A stretch of 64,000 nucleotides of DNA from Otatea glauca (taxonomy: Eukaryota; Streptophyta; Magnoliopsida; Poales; Poaceae), in contig CM070717.1 in the NCBI GenBank assembly GCA_036346275.1, positions 4,585,178 through 4,649,177 of the forward strand, in the 5' to 3' direction. This document shows positions 10,156 through 21,345 of this stretch, one piece after another (the first letter of the stretch is position 1; each line of letters opens with the position of its first letter). Made by a program: the position numbers and the translations under genes. The notes under the pieces are model-generated. The model was not told the DNA's origin, searched no databases, and saw only the letters and a list, made by a program, of their open reading frames with translations.

Positions 10156-13100
10156 GAAGTGGACCTCATTTGGCCCGTGACTGCCCAAGGTCCAATGTCT
10201 ATTGCTTTGAGTGTGGACAAAAAGGCCACTACAAGAGTCAATGTCTAGATAAAGGAAAGCAAAAGGAGCCAACCCAAATTGGAACAACTCCTATGCAGCG
10301 GTCTGCACCTCGTCCTCAGAATGGGGCGCCTGTGCGCGGGAATGCACCAGCCAACCGTGGACCTGGACGTGGAGGACTTGCTCGTGGACCTGTCCGCTTA
10401 AATCATGTGGACGCCACTCAAACGGAATCTGCTACCGACGTAATCACGGGTAACATCCAAATTCCTCCAGCATCAGGGCTGGTCTTATTTGACCCTGGTG
10501 CCACGCATTCCTTTATATCTGAGCATTTTGTCAAGCAACATGATATACAGTCCACTCCCTTATTCAATCAAATAAATGTTCAATCACCGGGTGGTCCAAT
10601 CCTAGCACAGCACATCTGCTATAACCACCCTCTCATCATTCTAAAGACCCCATTTAAGGCAAATCTTTATTCTATCAACTTAAGTGGACTAGATGTTATT
10701 CTTGGGATGGATTGGTTGACGCGACATGGAGCCATTGTCAACTGTGAAACAAAGACAGTATCACTAAAGGGACCCAATAATGAAAGAGTCATATTTAGGG
10801 GCAAGAAAACCAACTTACCCCCAGGCCAAAGGATATTAGCCGCATTGCTCTCTGAGGGAGCTGAAAATGTTCCAGTAGTTCAAGAATTTTTAGACGTGTT
10901 CCCTGAAGAGTTACCTGGAATGCCTCCTGATAGAGAGGTAGAGTTCACAATTGATCTTAAGCCTAGGACAGCACCCATATCCAAAAGAGCCTATCGTATG
11001 GCCGCAGGAGAATTAGAGGAGTTAAGACAACAGTTGGTTGAGCTAGAACAAAAAGGTTTTATTCGGCCAAGTGTGTCTCCCTGGGCAGCTCCAGTTCTCT
11101 TTGTTAAAAAGAAGGACGGGAGTTTGAGATTATGTGTGGACTATCGTGAACTTAATGAAGTGACAATTAAGAATAAATACCCGTTGCCAAGGATAGATGA
11201 CTTGTTTGACTAGTTAAGAAAGGCACGAGTATTCTCTAAGATAGATCTCCGATCTGGTTATCACCAGATGAAAGTAAAAGAAGGAGATATACTGAAGACC
11301 GCATTTGTAACCTGGTATGGACACCATGAATTCACAGTGGTACCCTTTGGGCTTACAAATGCACCAGCGACATTCATGAATCTAATGAATCTGGTGCTAA
11401 TGGCATATCTGGATAAGTTCGTGGTAGTATTCATTGACGATATCCTGATATATTCCCAAAGCATGGAAGAACATGCAAATCACCTTAGGACAGTTCTACA
11501 AACCCTAAGGGAAAAGGAACTTTATGCCAAGTTCAAGAAATGTGAATTTTGGTTAGATAAAGTCTCCTTCCTGGGGCACATCATATCAGGAAAAGGAATA
11601 TCTGTAGATCCAACCAAGGTTGAGGCAGTACTGGCTTGGCAAGCTCCAACGAATATTACTGAGATCCGTAGTTTCCTTGGCTTAGCCGCATACTACCGAA
11701 GATTTATAGAGGGATTCTCTCGAATAGCAGCTCCCATGACCAAACTCCTCAGAAAAGATAACCCATTCAACTGGAATGAAGCTTGTGAGCGCAGTTTTCA
11801 AGAATTAAAGAAACGACTCACTTCTGCACCAATCATAGCACTACCCGAGATGGGCAAAGACTTTACTGTCTATTGTGATGCTTCTCGAATAGGGTTAGGG
11901 TGTGTGCTGATGCAAGATGGCAGAGTCATAGCTTATGCATCCCGTCAACTAAAGCCACACGAGCAAAACTACCCCACTCATGATTTGGAGTTAGCAGCAG
12001 TAGTGTTCGCCTTGAAATTATGGCGCCACTACCTTTATGGGCAGAGATGTGAGCTATTCACAGACCATAAGATCCTCAAATATATTTTCACCCAAAAAGA
12101 ATTAAATTTGAGGCAAAGACGATGGTTAGAACTGATCAAGGGTTATGATTTGGGTATTAACTACCACCCCGGCAAAGCAAATGTGGTAGCAGATGCCCTC
12201 AGTAGGAAAGCATCTTGCAATCATCTCCAGCTTCAGAGTTTCAACCAAAAATTGATAGAAGATTTAGCAAGAACGGGAATAGAATTTACAACTGAACCAC
12301 CAACTCATATCTTAACAGCCTTGACAATAAAACCTACGTTGATGGAGAAAATTAAAGAGGAGCAGAGTAAGGACAAGTTCATTATGGAGGAAAAAGGAAG
12401 AATACTCAAAGGAGAACCGTCAGAATTCAAATTGGCGGAGGATGAGTCCCTTTGGTGTAAAGACCGAATATGTGTGCCAAACATCTCTGATATCAAACAG
12501 TTGATACTTAACGAAGCACACTCCACCCCATATACCATACACCCGGGAAGTACAAAAATGTATCATGATGTCAAGGGGACATTCTGGTGGAACAATATGA
12601 AGAGGGAAATTGCCCAATATGTGGATGAATGTGACACCTGCAAAAGGGTTAAGGCTGAACACCAGCGACCCCCAGGCTTGCTGCAACCCCTACCAATTCC
12701 TCAATGGAAGTGGGATGAAATCCACATGGATTTTATCACAGGCCTACCCAGAACCAACAAGAAAGAAGAAATTATATGGGTTGTGGTAGACCGACTCACC
12801 AAGTCGGCACACTTTATTCCATTACCCCAAGGATGCTCCCGAGAAAAACTAGCAGAAATATACCTCCAAAGAATAGTAGTCTTGCATGGAACACCTTCTA
12901 GGATTGTTTCTGACCGAGGCTCAATTTTCACCTCCAAATTTTGGGGCAAGTTGCAAGAAGCACTTGGGACAAAGCTAGATTTCAGTACAGCATACCACCC
13001 GCAGACCAGTGGTCAAGTTGAACGAGTTAACCAGATCGTAGAAGACATGCTAAGAGCATGTGTGTTGGACTTCGGCAATACATGGAGCAAGTTTTTACCA

Positions 13101-13769
13101 TTGGCAGAGTTTGCCTATAATAATAGTTATCAGGCAACCATTGGTATGTCACCCTTTGAAGCCTTATACGGCAGAAGATGCCGAACCCCAGTATGTTGGA
13201 CAGAAACTAGGGAGAAAAAGCTCCTAGCCCCTGACCTGATTCAAGAAACAGAAGAGAAAATTCGGGTAATTAAAGAAAGGCTAAAAATAGCTCAGAGCAG
13301 ACAAAAGAGCTATGCGGACCAAAGACGTCGAGATATAAGTTTTGGAATTGGTGATTCCGTATATCTGAAGGTATCACCAATGAAAGGAATAAAACATTTT
13401 GGGATACATGGAAAATTAAGTCCTTGATATATTGGACCTTTTCGGATCCTGAGAAAAATGGGGCCAATAGCATACCAACTGGACTTACCAGCACACCTTC
13501 AAGGTGTCCACAATGTGTTTCATGTTTCCCAACTAAGAAAGAGTCTAAGAGAGCCCACGGACAGAGTTGCAGAATATAAACTTCCACTCCAAGAAAATCT
13601 AGCATATGAGGAACGTCCAAGTCGGATACTCGACATGGACGAGAAGGAGTTAAGAAATAAAACAATTAAGTACTGCAAGGTGCAGTGGGAAGATCATCCA
13701 GTCCGAGAAGCGACATGGGAAAAAGAGGATGACCTAAGGACCAAATACCCATATCTGTTTGAGGTATAA
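10156..13769 (+). pseudogene. pol: TE-1 gag zinc knuckle, protease, RT, RNase H, integrase, chromodomain
   Basis: One frame runs from the second zinc knuckle (CFECGQKGHYKSQC, about 10203-10244) to the stop at 13767-13769. It is broken by TAG at 11211-11213 (expected Gln after DDLFD) and TGA at 13425-13427 (expected Arg before YIGPF). Domains in order: aspartic protease at about 10480 (LFDPGATHSF, where DSGA or DTGA is usual), reverse transcriptase 10900-11560 with FIDD at about 11430, RNase H about 11860-12210, HHCC integrase zinc finger about 12520-12665, integrase core about 12725-13200 with VVDRLTK, SDRGS and VERVN, and a C-terminal chromodomain about 13650-13769 (KVQWEDHPVREATWEKE). The chromodomain probably guides insertion to marked chromatin, as known for chromoviruses. 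Confidence 0.92.
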
Positions 13770-13798
13770 TGCAAGAAATTTCGAGGACGAAATTTTCT

Positions 13799-13813
13799 TT
13801 AAGGAGGAGAGGC
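13799..13813 (+). other. TE-1 polypurine tract
   Basis: TTAAGGAGGAGAGGC lies directly before the 3' LTR start TGTGAAATCC and is the expected primer for plus-strand synthesis. Confidence 0.8.
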
Positions 13814-14664
13814 TGTGAAATCCTGCCCAAAACCCTCTCTCCTAGAACCATGTTCCTCTAATATGTGTTTGCTCATCAATTCGGTGTCTTGGAATAAAGG
13901 TTGATCAGCAGCACTCATTATGACTCCATTCAAAAGTCTTCATACTATTTCAATGTTGCAGCTTAGCTCATGCTCTTTGAGTCTAATCAAATGCAAATCA
14001 CTTCTTTTTAGACAATGTTTTTTTAGGAAATCGATTTATCAATCAAAATATAACCTCATACTTTTTAAATCATCCAATGTCAATACTTGAACCCTGCATC
14101 AACATTAAGCAATTGAGGAAGCTTACAAAATATATATCTATATATCAACCTTTTATGTTCACATCTTTAACCACTTACTCAATAATACAACATCAACTCA
14201 TATCATCATCTCATATGTGTCAGGTCAGCAAATACCCAAAAATATAACCCCTTTATTGTCCCTTCCGAACATCAAAGAACTAAAACAAGTTCAGATTTCA
14301 TTTCCTTGACATTGGTTTTATAGTACCAATTGCTAATTACATTTGATCAAGCATCCAGTCATAATACCACCAAATGGAAACTCGACGTACACTGTTAAAA
14401 CCGACATTCATCTAACTGCTACTTACAACAGAAAATTTTAAACCTTAGCTATTGCCACCCAGACCCTTCCAGCTGGCTATCTACCACCTTTCACCTTGCC
14501 CACACTTTACCCATTCCTGCAACTGGCGCCAGCACTCTCTTTTACCCATGCTGGCTACCAAATGGCAGAACTTTGGCTGCATGCAGTCCACCTTGCTCTA
14601 GCCCACAGATTTTCCCTGCAAAAAAAAATCAATCTTCAGTTTTCCACTTCTGGTAAGAACTGCA

Positions 14665-14676
14665 GTATATATATAA
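14665..14676 (+). promoter_or_regulatory. Candidate TATA box in TE-1 3' LTR
   Basis: AGTATATATATAAG precedes GACAGGATGG. It is the only strong TATA motif in the first 1.5 kb of this LTR and is in the sense direction. The start site is not determined. Confidence 0.4.
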
Positions 14677-16164
14677 GACAGGATGGTAAGGGCGAGACTT
14701 TATTGACTCACCTAGAGCAGTAGTACTCCTTGTCCTCCTCTGCTGGTAGCAGTAAAGGCGCCCACGAGAAAGGGGAAAGCTATCGGCAGCTACTTCCCAT
14801 CCTCTTCTCCATCGACACCTCATCTTCTTTTCCCTGCAGATCAGGTTCCAAGTTTCAGCCCTTGTCTTTCTTTTCACCATGCTTAGTAAATGCAGTTGGT
14901 ATCAAATATACTTCTCCCAACTATACTGAAACCTTGACTGGACCATTGAATGCAATAGCAAAATAGTCTTTTCAGTGCAAAGTATATATATGTATGTTTA
15001 GCCATCAATCCGAAAGTACTCAGTTTGGATCACCAAGATAAATGTATAATGAGTTAGCATACATTAATCTTGAATGTGATCTAACCAAGCAGATGAACAA
15101 CAACTCTACCTTTGAGATGCCCAAGCTTCCATAATTTAAAAGATCTAACAAGATTAAGGGCTGCTCTGACTTGTACTCTTAAATTACCCAAAATGCATAA
15201 GCCAAGCAAGCTCAAATATTTAGACTAGATAGGAATGTATTCACCATAATATCAAGTCAAGTTAGATGAAGTATTCTCAGTATCACAAACTTCAGTTTTC
15301 ATCACTAGAAATTAATCTGCTTAGAAACTTTAATGAATACATCTACAAGTATACATATACATTTCTGTTTGCACAACAACATCACATGCACTGAAGCCTT
15401 GAATCTAACAATCAAGCTTAAGATAACCATTTCTTATAAATAATCTAGCATGCCCTTATGATCTCAGTACATCACAACTCAACACAAACATAATCTCAGA
15501 TACAATTTCGCACGTACTTCTCATACCAACACCATGAGCACGAAGTATAAAACAACCAGCTGGAAACAAAAATTTGCTTGATAGGCAATCATGTGAAAAG
15601 GCCAAATCATAGATAAACCGGTATTCACAAATGTTCCAAGTACCATAATACACATACCATTCATATCACCAAAAGAAGTAAACTAAAATGGTTCTGTCAA
15701 GGGGCTGGGTTTAGGACTTAGCTTGGGGGCGCCGAATTCCTAGCCGAGGGAGCAGTGATTGCCGACGTGGCCGGCTGTAGCGCCACCGCAGGTGCGAGCT
15801 TTTGGCCATGGACCTTCTCCTCGCGGGGGCCAGACGAGCTCGGCGGCGACCTAGGGCAAGTAGAGGAAATGGTGAAAAGAAGGGGTAGAATGTAGTAAGA
15901 AATAAAAAAAAGGGGGGGCGGTGCTCAGGGCCGAGAGCAAGGCGGAGAAAGGGGAGGGGAACCGGGCGTCCACGGATTGGAGCCGATGGAGATGTGGCGC
16001 AGGAAGGCGGCAGCGTGCAGGGGAGAGGCCGACGGCTGGCGCGGCGCAAGGGGGGAAACCATGGATGGGGGTAGCTCTTGGTGGTGCTGAGGAAGGCGGC
16101 GACGCCCGGGGTTGAGAGGGCAGTGGAGGAGCTCGGGTGGCGGCGCGCTCAGGGAGGCCGGGAG

Positions 16165-17225
16165 TAGGGATGAAAACGGATCGGATAGTTTCCGACCGAT
16201 TCGGATATTTTCAGATACGGATTCTGTCGGATCGGATATTTGTCGGATAGTATCGGATCGGATACGGATACGGATTTTTTTTTGTCGGATACGGATTCGG
16301 ATTCGGTAGCTCACTATCCGTCGGATACGGATACGGATTCGGATAATCTGGATATTAATGGGTCGGATATCCGCATATGCATGTGGGCTGGGCCAAAACT
16401 ACTATTTTGGCCCAAAAAGGTTACTTAATTTCAGAATTGTTTTCTAATTTAATTAATCCATAAATCAAGTTTCAATTATTAAAATTAGCAAACCAACTTC
16501 AAAAATTACCAATTTTTTTTGAGGAAGTTCCAGAAATAATCTAATATTTAAAAAATTATTTTCAGGATTTTATCAGATTTTAAATTTTCTCAAAAATTCA
16601 AAACCTCCTATTCTTAATAGGAAAATATTTTAAATAAGTAGCTAAAAAAGCATAAAAACTCATAAATACATAATTTATTATTTTAAATATAATTAAACAA
16701 AGAATATAAATCTTGGGTCATTACATGTAAGTGTTATATAGTTTTTCTAGAGACATGATATCTAAGTATTATCAAACTTTTAGTGTGTTACGCATTTACT
16801 TCCATTTGCATCTCAGAGCAAGGATTATCTTTATTTTGTGTTTTGATCTACGCGTATGATAAACTAATCGTATGTGTGTAATAAACTAAGTCTTATACAA
16901 TTTTGTTTGCGATATGGTATTTAACTATTATCTAAGTGAATGATAATGCTTATATTTGTTCAATTTTCAATGATGTTTTGATCAAATCAAATAATTATAT
17001 ATTTTTGTTGATTTTTTATGTACAATCTAACGGGTTATCATGTTCCGATAAATATTCGAAACCGTATCCGATTCGATTCGTATTCGATCCGTATCTGTAT
17101 TCGATATTATCCGTATTCGTATTCGTATCCGGACTATCCGTATCCGTAACCGTATCCGAGAAAAAATATGAAAACAAATATGGTAGAGCTATTATCCGTC
17201 CGTATCCGATCCGTTTTCACCCCTA
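16165..17225. mobile_element. hAT-1: non-autonomous hAT-type DNA transposon, 1061 bp
   Basis: The ends are TAGGGATGAAAACGGATCGG on the left and, on the complement of the right end, TAGGGGTGAAAACGGATCGG. This is a terminal inverted repeat of about 23 bp with one mismatch. The 8-bp duplication GCCGGGAG lies at 16157-16164 and 17226-17233. The other TE-1 LTR has an uninterrupted site at about 212-218. Both subterminal regions (16165-16370 and 17040-17225) are packed with CGGAT/ATCCG words, as expected of transposase-binding arrays. The centre is AT-rich, without a transposase. Ile-Arg-rich ORFs over the ends are artefacts of the CGGATA repeats. Confidence 0.93.
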
Positions 17226-19079
17226 GCCGGGAGGTGGCGGCACGCGTAAAGGGAGGTGAGGGAGGCGCAACGGCGGCGCTCAGGGAGAAGAAAGGGAGAG
17301 GAGAGGCGAGAGAAGAGGGGGGAGCAGATGCGGCGGCCGGGTGGGGAAAATGAGAAGAGAGAGAGAGAGGGGATAGGGTTAGGGTTAGGTTGAGGGGGCC
17401 GGCCGGAAAAAAAACACTTAAGATATATAAATAAATAAATTGATGGAATAAATACATGAATGAAATTGTAAAATAATATAATGTATGTTTTATCTGAACC
17501 AATTTGTCAGAATAAGAAAATAAGTCATGGAAAAACAATAGAAAACTAATCCAAGATTTATTTCTTGTTTTTCTCTTTTTATTTTTCGAAATTAATTGAT
17601 GACCTAGCTTCAAATCAAATGTATATAAATGAGTATAAAAAAATATTACAAATTTCAATTATAGACATTAGTAAAATTGTTTTACAAATCGCCCCTTAGA
17701 TAAAGATATAAATTAAACCCAAATTGAGAATTCTGAATATTAAAATCTTTGGTTCTCTTTTTAGAAAAGCTTTCCGGTAACAACAAAAGGCAGCTAAAGC
17801 CACTTCCTGCGGTGGACAGCTCTGTGGTCATACATCCAGGCAAGTCGCCCTTCGACCATGTCTTGTGAACTGATTTTGTGGCTTGGGGTTTTTAAAACTC
17901 TTCCATTCATCTCCAAAGTTAATTTCTAAAAGAAATTAAATCACACTAACTGGATCGGCTAGATCCAGTGTTAGAACCATAACCTTGGTGGGGTTATGGA
18001 GTAAATGACGGGTGGAGGAGTTCAGGGTATGAGCAACCCCGGTTGGGTTGCTATGAAAGTCAGGGCTCCTCCACATAGGGTATCATTTAAAGACAAACCA
18101 AACTTGCACTTACCTCAAAATCGGCGCAAGCCGTACTGACCATATACCCGGTATGGGGCGGGCTGAACAAAGTAACCGACAAGTAGCTCACTCTGCCAAT
18201 GTGAGAAAGGTGACTGTGTCAAATGAGGGCAGTCACCCTAGGGCGAGACATCGGGGGAGGAGTCTCGATCCGCGTGCCTTTGGTGAGGCAAGGTGGTATG
18301 GCAGAGGTCAGAGTACGGTTGGCCAAACGTTCTGTTTCCTTGGTTTATTAGTGTGCCTAAGGAAGCACACTGTGACAATAAGCCAAAGTGTTGCTATGGG
18401 CAAAGCAGTACACCTCTAATCAGAGTCAAATGTGATATCACTCCTAGCTTCCGGGTTTGGAAGTGCGTTGTGTGGGTTTTCCTCTAACACAGGATGTAAG
18501 ACCCCACGTTGTTTTGCTGCCATTAGAATTTAAAAGTTAAAACTTGACGATTTCTAACAAATGGGTAAAAGGGTACTTTGGATAAAGTACTACTTTGGAG
18601 TAGCGGCTCGGTGGCCGAAAAGTATATTTTTATACCCATGCATAAAGGTTCCGTGGCTTGCTGAGTACTGGTGTACTCAGCCTTGCTTTCTCTGTTGTTT
18701 TTCAGAACCTGTTGAGTGCACCCAACCAGATGAGATAGAAGGTGAATTTCATGATGATGTGAATGTTTATGATGATACCGATGTTGCTTTGTGGAGGATA
18801 TGAATATGAGGAGGCTGACGACCAAGACCTGGCGGAATAAATCTACCCTCAGGAGGGAGGCATCTAGAATAATATTGTAATATTAGGCGGGCGGTGTAGA
18901 AATCACCGTAGCGGACATAAAACACAAGACTATATGTACTTTAAGAATAATCCCCGAGTACTATTCGGTGGAAATTTCTATCCGTGCATGTGTTGTTTTC
19001 CTTAGCCTGATCCTGGCGCACTCTACTCTATGGTGCTACCATTGGTCCTGGCCTGGTCAGGCAAAGTGGGGGCGTCACA

Positions 19080-19302
19080 GGGTAAGACTGGAGTAGAGCT
19101 ATTACCCGACCAGGGGGCTCGAACCAGTATAAACGCCGTGTCCCCTGTTCGCTTGTCCTTCTTCCCCGAGCTGTGCGCCTGCCGACGCTCCCTCCTTCCC
19201 GGACGAGCACGACTTTGGGCCTCGCCCCTTTACACGATTTTCCCCCCTTCTTTTGCGGTTGGCGGTCCCGATCGTCTACAGTAGGCGGTCCAGATCGTCG
19301 AC
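19080..19302. other. Unassigned segment between TE-1 and TE-2
   Basis: This GC-rich stretch has no coding frame I trust. It contains two imperfect copies of GGCGGTCCCGATCGTCTACAG (about 19262 and 19285). It could be the end of another LTR or the original target of TE-1, but I cannot assign it. GGGTA at 19080-19084 would be the right half of the TE-1 target duplication; its partner is outside the window. Confidence 0.35.
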
Positions 19303-21301
19303 AGAAAAGAAGTTTGGATGGTCTGAATCTTGTGAGCAAAGTTTTCAAGAATTAAAGAAAAGAACGACTACAGCCCCAGTGCTTATTTTACCAGATATTC
19401 GAAAGAACTTTTAGATTTTCTGTGATGCTTCAAGACAGGGACTTAGATGTGTCTTGATGCAAGAAGGCAAAGTAGTTGCATACGCCTCACAGCAATTGCG
19501 ATCACATGAGGAAAACTATCCAATGCACGACTTGGAAATGGCTGCAGTTGTGCATGCACTAAAGTTGTGGAGGCATTATCTCATCGGGAATCAATGCGAA
19601 ATTTTCACAGATCATATGAGTTTGAAGTATATCTTCACTCAAGCAGACCTCAACCTGAGATAAAGAAGATGGTTAGAGTTAATCAAAGATTATGATGTGG
19701 GAATACATTACCATCCTGGCAAGGCTAATGTAGTTGCCGATGCTTTAAGTCGGAAGGGCTACTGCAATAATTTGACGATTCAAGATCAACCTGCTCTTCA
19801 CGAGGAATTTCAGCGTTTGAATTTGGAGCTAATAGAGGAAGGTTCCGTAGCTACTTTGGAGATTCAACCTACCTTGACGGATCAGATTAAAAAGATGCAG
19901 AAGTCAGATAAAGAAGCTGCTAAGATCAAGGATAGAATAAAGGAAGGTAAAGCCCCAGGATTTTTGGAAGATGAAGAAGGAACAGTTTGGCTTGAAAAAA
20001 GTATTTATGTGCCAAATCAAAAAGAAATCAAGTAGATGATTTTAAAGGAGGCGCATGAGTCAGCGTACTCAATTCATCAAGGCAATACTAAGATGTATCG
20101 TGATCTTCGAGGTATATATTGGTGGCCAAGATTGAGAAATGAAATTGCAGAGTACATAGCTATGTGTAATGTATGCCAGCGAGTTAAAGCTGAACATCAA
20201 AGACCCGCAGGATTGCTACAGCCGTTAAAGGTACCTGAATGGAAGTGAAAAGAAATTGGAATGGATTTTATTACAGGACTTCCGAGAACCAGATTAGGTC
20301 ATGACTCAATATGGGTTGTAGTGGATCGATTGACAAAAGTTGCGCATTTCATTCCTGTGAGAATAACCTATCAAGGAGATAAACTCGCAGAATTGTATAT
20401 GACAAGAATCGTGTGTTTGTATGGTGTGCCAAAGAGGATTGTTTCAGATCGAGGCACTCAATTCACTTCAAGATTCTGGCAAAAGTTGCAAGAAGCATTG
20501 GGTACCAACCTGAATTTCAGCATAGTTTATCACCCTCAGACTGATGCACAAACTGAGCGAGTGAATCAGATCCTTGAAGACATGTTAAGATCTTGTGCGT
20601 TATCCAATATGACAAGTTGGGATCAAAGTTTACCCTATGCAGAATTCTCATATAACAATAGTTATCAAGTAAGCTTGCAAATGTCGCCATTTGAAGCCTT
20701 GTATGGAAGAAAGTGCAGGACACCTCTCTGTTGGAATGAAATAGGTGATTGCCAAGTCTTTGGTCCTAATATTTTGCAAAAGGCTGAAGAACAAGTAAAA
20801 ATGATTCAAGAAAGATTGAGAATAGCACAGTTTAGGCAAAAGAGCTACGCTGATAATCGTCGGAGAGAGTTAACCTTTGCTCCTGGTGACTATGTGTACT
20901 TGAAAGTCTCACCTCTTAGAGGGATAAGTTGATTTCAAGTTCGTGGAAAGTTAGCACCAAGATTTATTGGACCATTCCCAATCCTAGCTAGAAGTGGACA
21001 AGTGGCTTACCAGTTAGAGCTGCCGTCGCAGTTATCGAATGTGCACGATGTGTTCCATGTGTCACAGCTGAAGAAGTGTGTTAGGGTACCAGAAGAGCAG
21101 ATGCAGATTGAGGATGTTGAGCTATAGGATGATCTCACCTACCCAGAGTATCCGATCAAAATTTTGGAACAGGCAGAACGCAGAACAAGGAACATGACAA
21201 TCAAGTTTTGCAAGATTCAGTGGAGCAACCACTCAGAAAAGGAAGCAACCTGGGAGCAAGAGAAAGATCTTAGAGAAGAGTACCCCAGCCTTTTTCCCTA
21301 G
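19303..21301 (+). pseudogene. pol: TE-2 pol fragment: RNase H, integrase, chromodomain
   Basis: The 5' side is missing: the fragment opens at the end of reverse transcriptase (SFQELKKRTTTAPV, about 19340). It includes RNase H (FCDASRQGL, then TDHMSLKYIFTQ and DALSRKGY), the HHCC zinc finger (HQGNTKMY to CNVCQ, about 20070-20175), the integrase core from about 20260 (MDFITGLPRTR, VVDRLTK, SDRGTQF, TERVNQ) and a chromodomain ending at TAG 21299-21301 (TIKFCKIQWSNHSEKEATW). At least six stops interrupt it, including after DLNLR (CAA to TAA), after EIK, after PEWK (TGG to TGA), after RGIS and after EDVEL. It is close in sequence to the TE-4 and TE-5 products, so it is a third Tekay-like chromovirus and a dead copy. 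Confidence 0.9.
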
Positions 21302-21328
21302 TCTGTCCAAATCTCGGGGTCGAGATTT

Positions 21329-21345
21329 CTTTTAGGGGGGAGGTT
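21329..21345 (+). other. TE-2 polypurine tract
   Basis: TTTTAGGGGGGAGGTT lies directly before TGTAACATTCC, the 3' LTR start. Confidence 0.8.

Larger units (their letters stand above)
1..19079 (+). mobile_element. TE-1: Ty3/gypsy chromovirus (Tekay/Del-like), 5' end outside window
   Basis: The parts run in order: partial 5' LTR, primer-binding site, extra ORF, gag, protease, reverse transcriptase, RNase H, integrase, chromodomain, polypurine tract and 3' LTR. Window base 1 corresponds to about base 15945 in the 3' LTR, so roughly 2 kb of the 5' LTR lies upstream. The integrase and C-terminal chromodomain place it among chromoviruses, and the long LTR (about 4.2 kb without its hAT insertion) fits the Tekay/Del group. 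It holds three later insertions (a solo LTR, a foldback element and a hAT). The coding frame has premature stops, so the copy is defective. The family assignment is an inference from domain order and LTR length. Confidence 0.9.
13814..19079 (+). repeat. TE-1 3' LTR (with hAT insertion)
   Basis: It begins TGTGAAATCC and ends GGCGTCACA, 5266 bp including the 1061-bp hAT element. The last 3.1 kb match window bases 1-2064 once the hAT is removed. A TATA-like TATATATAAG at about 14667 could mark the core promoter, about 850 bp into the LTR. ORFs in 14496-15000 and 15456-16115 are short, lie in LTR sequence and show no family features, so they are not called. Confidence 0.9.

Noticed and set aside
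16112..16309. ORF rich in Ile-Arg and Asp-Ser-Asp repeats at the hAT ends (also 16240-16428, 29145-29437)
   Set aside because: It is produced by CGGATA/TATCCG repeats in the transposon ends and is not a protein gene.
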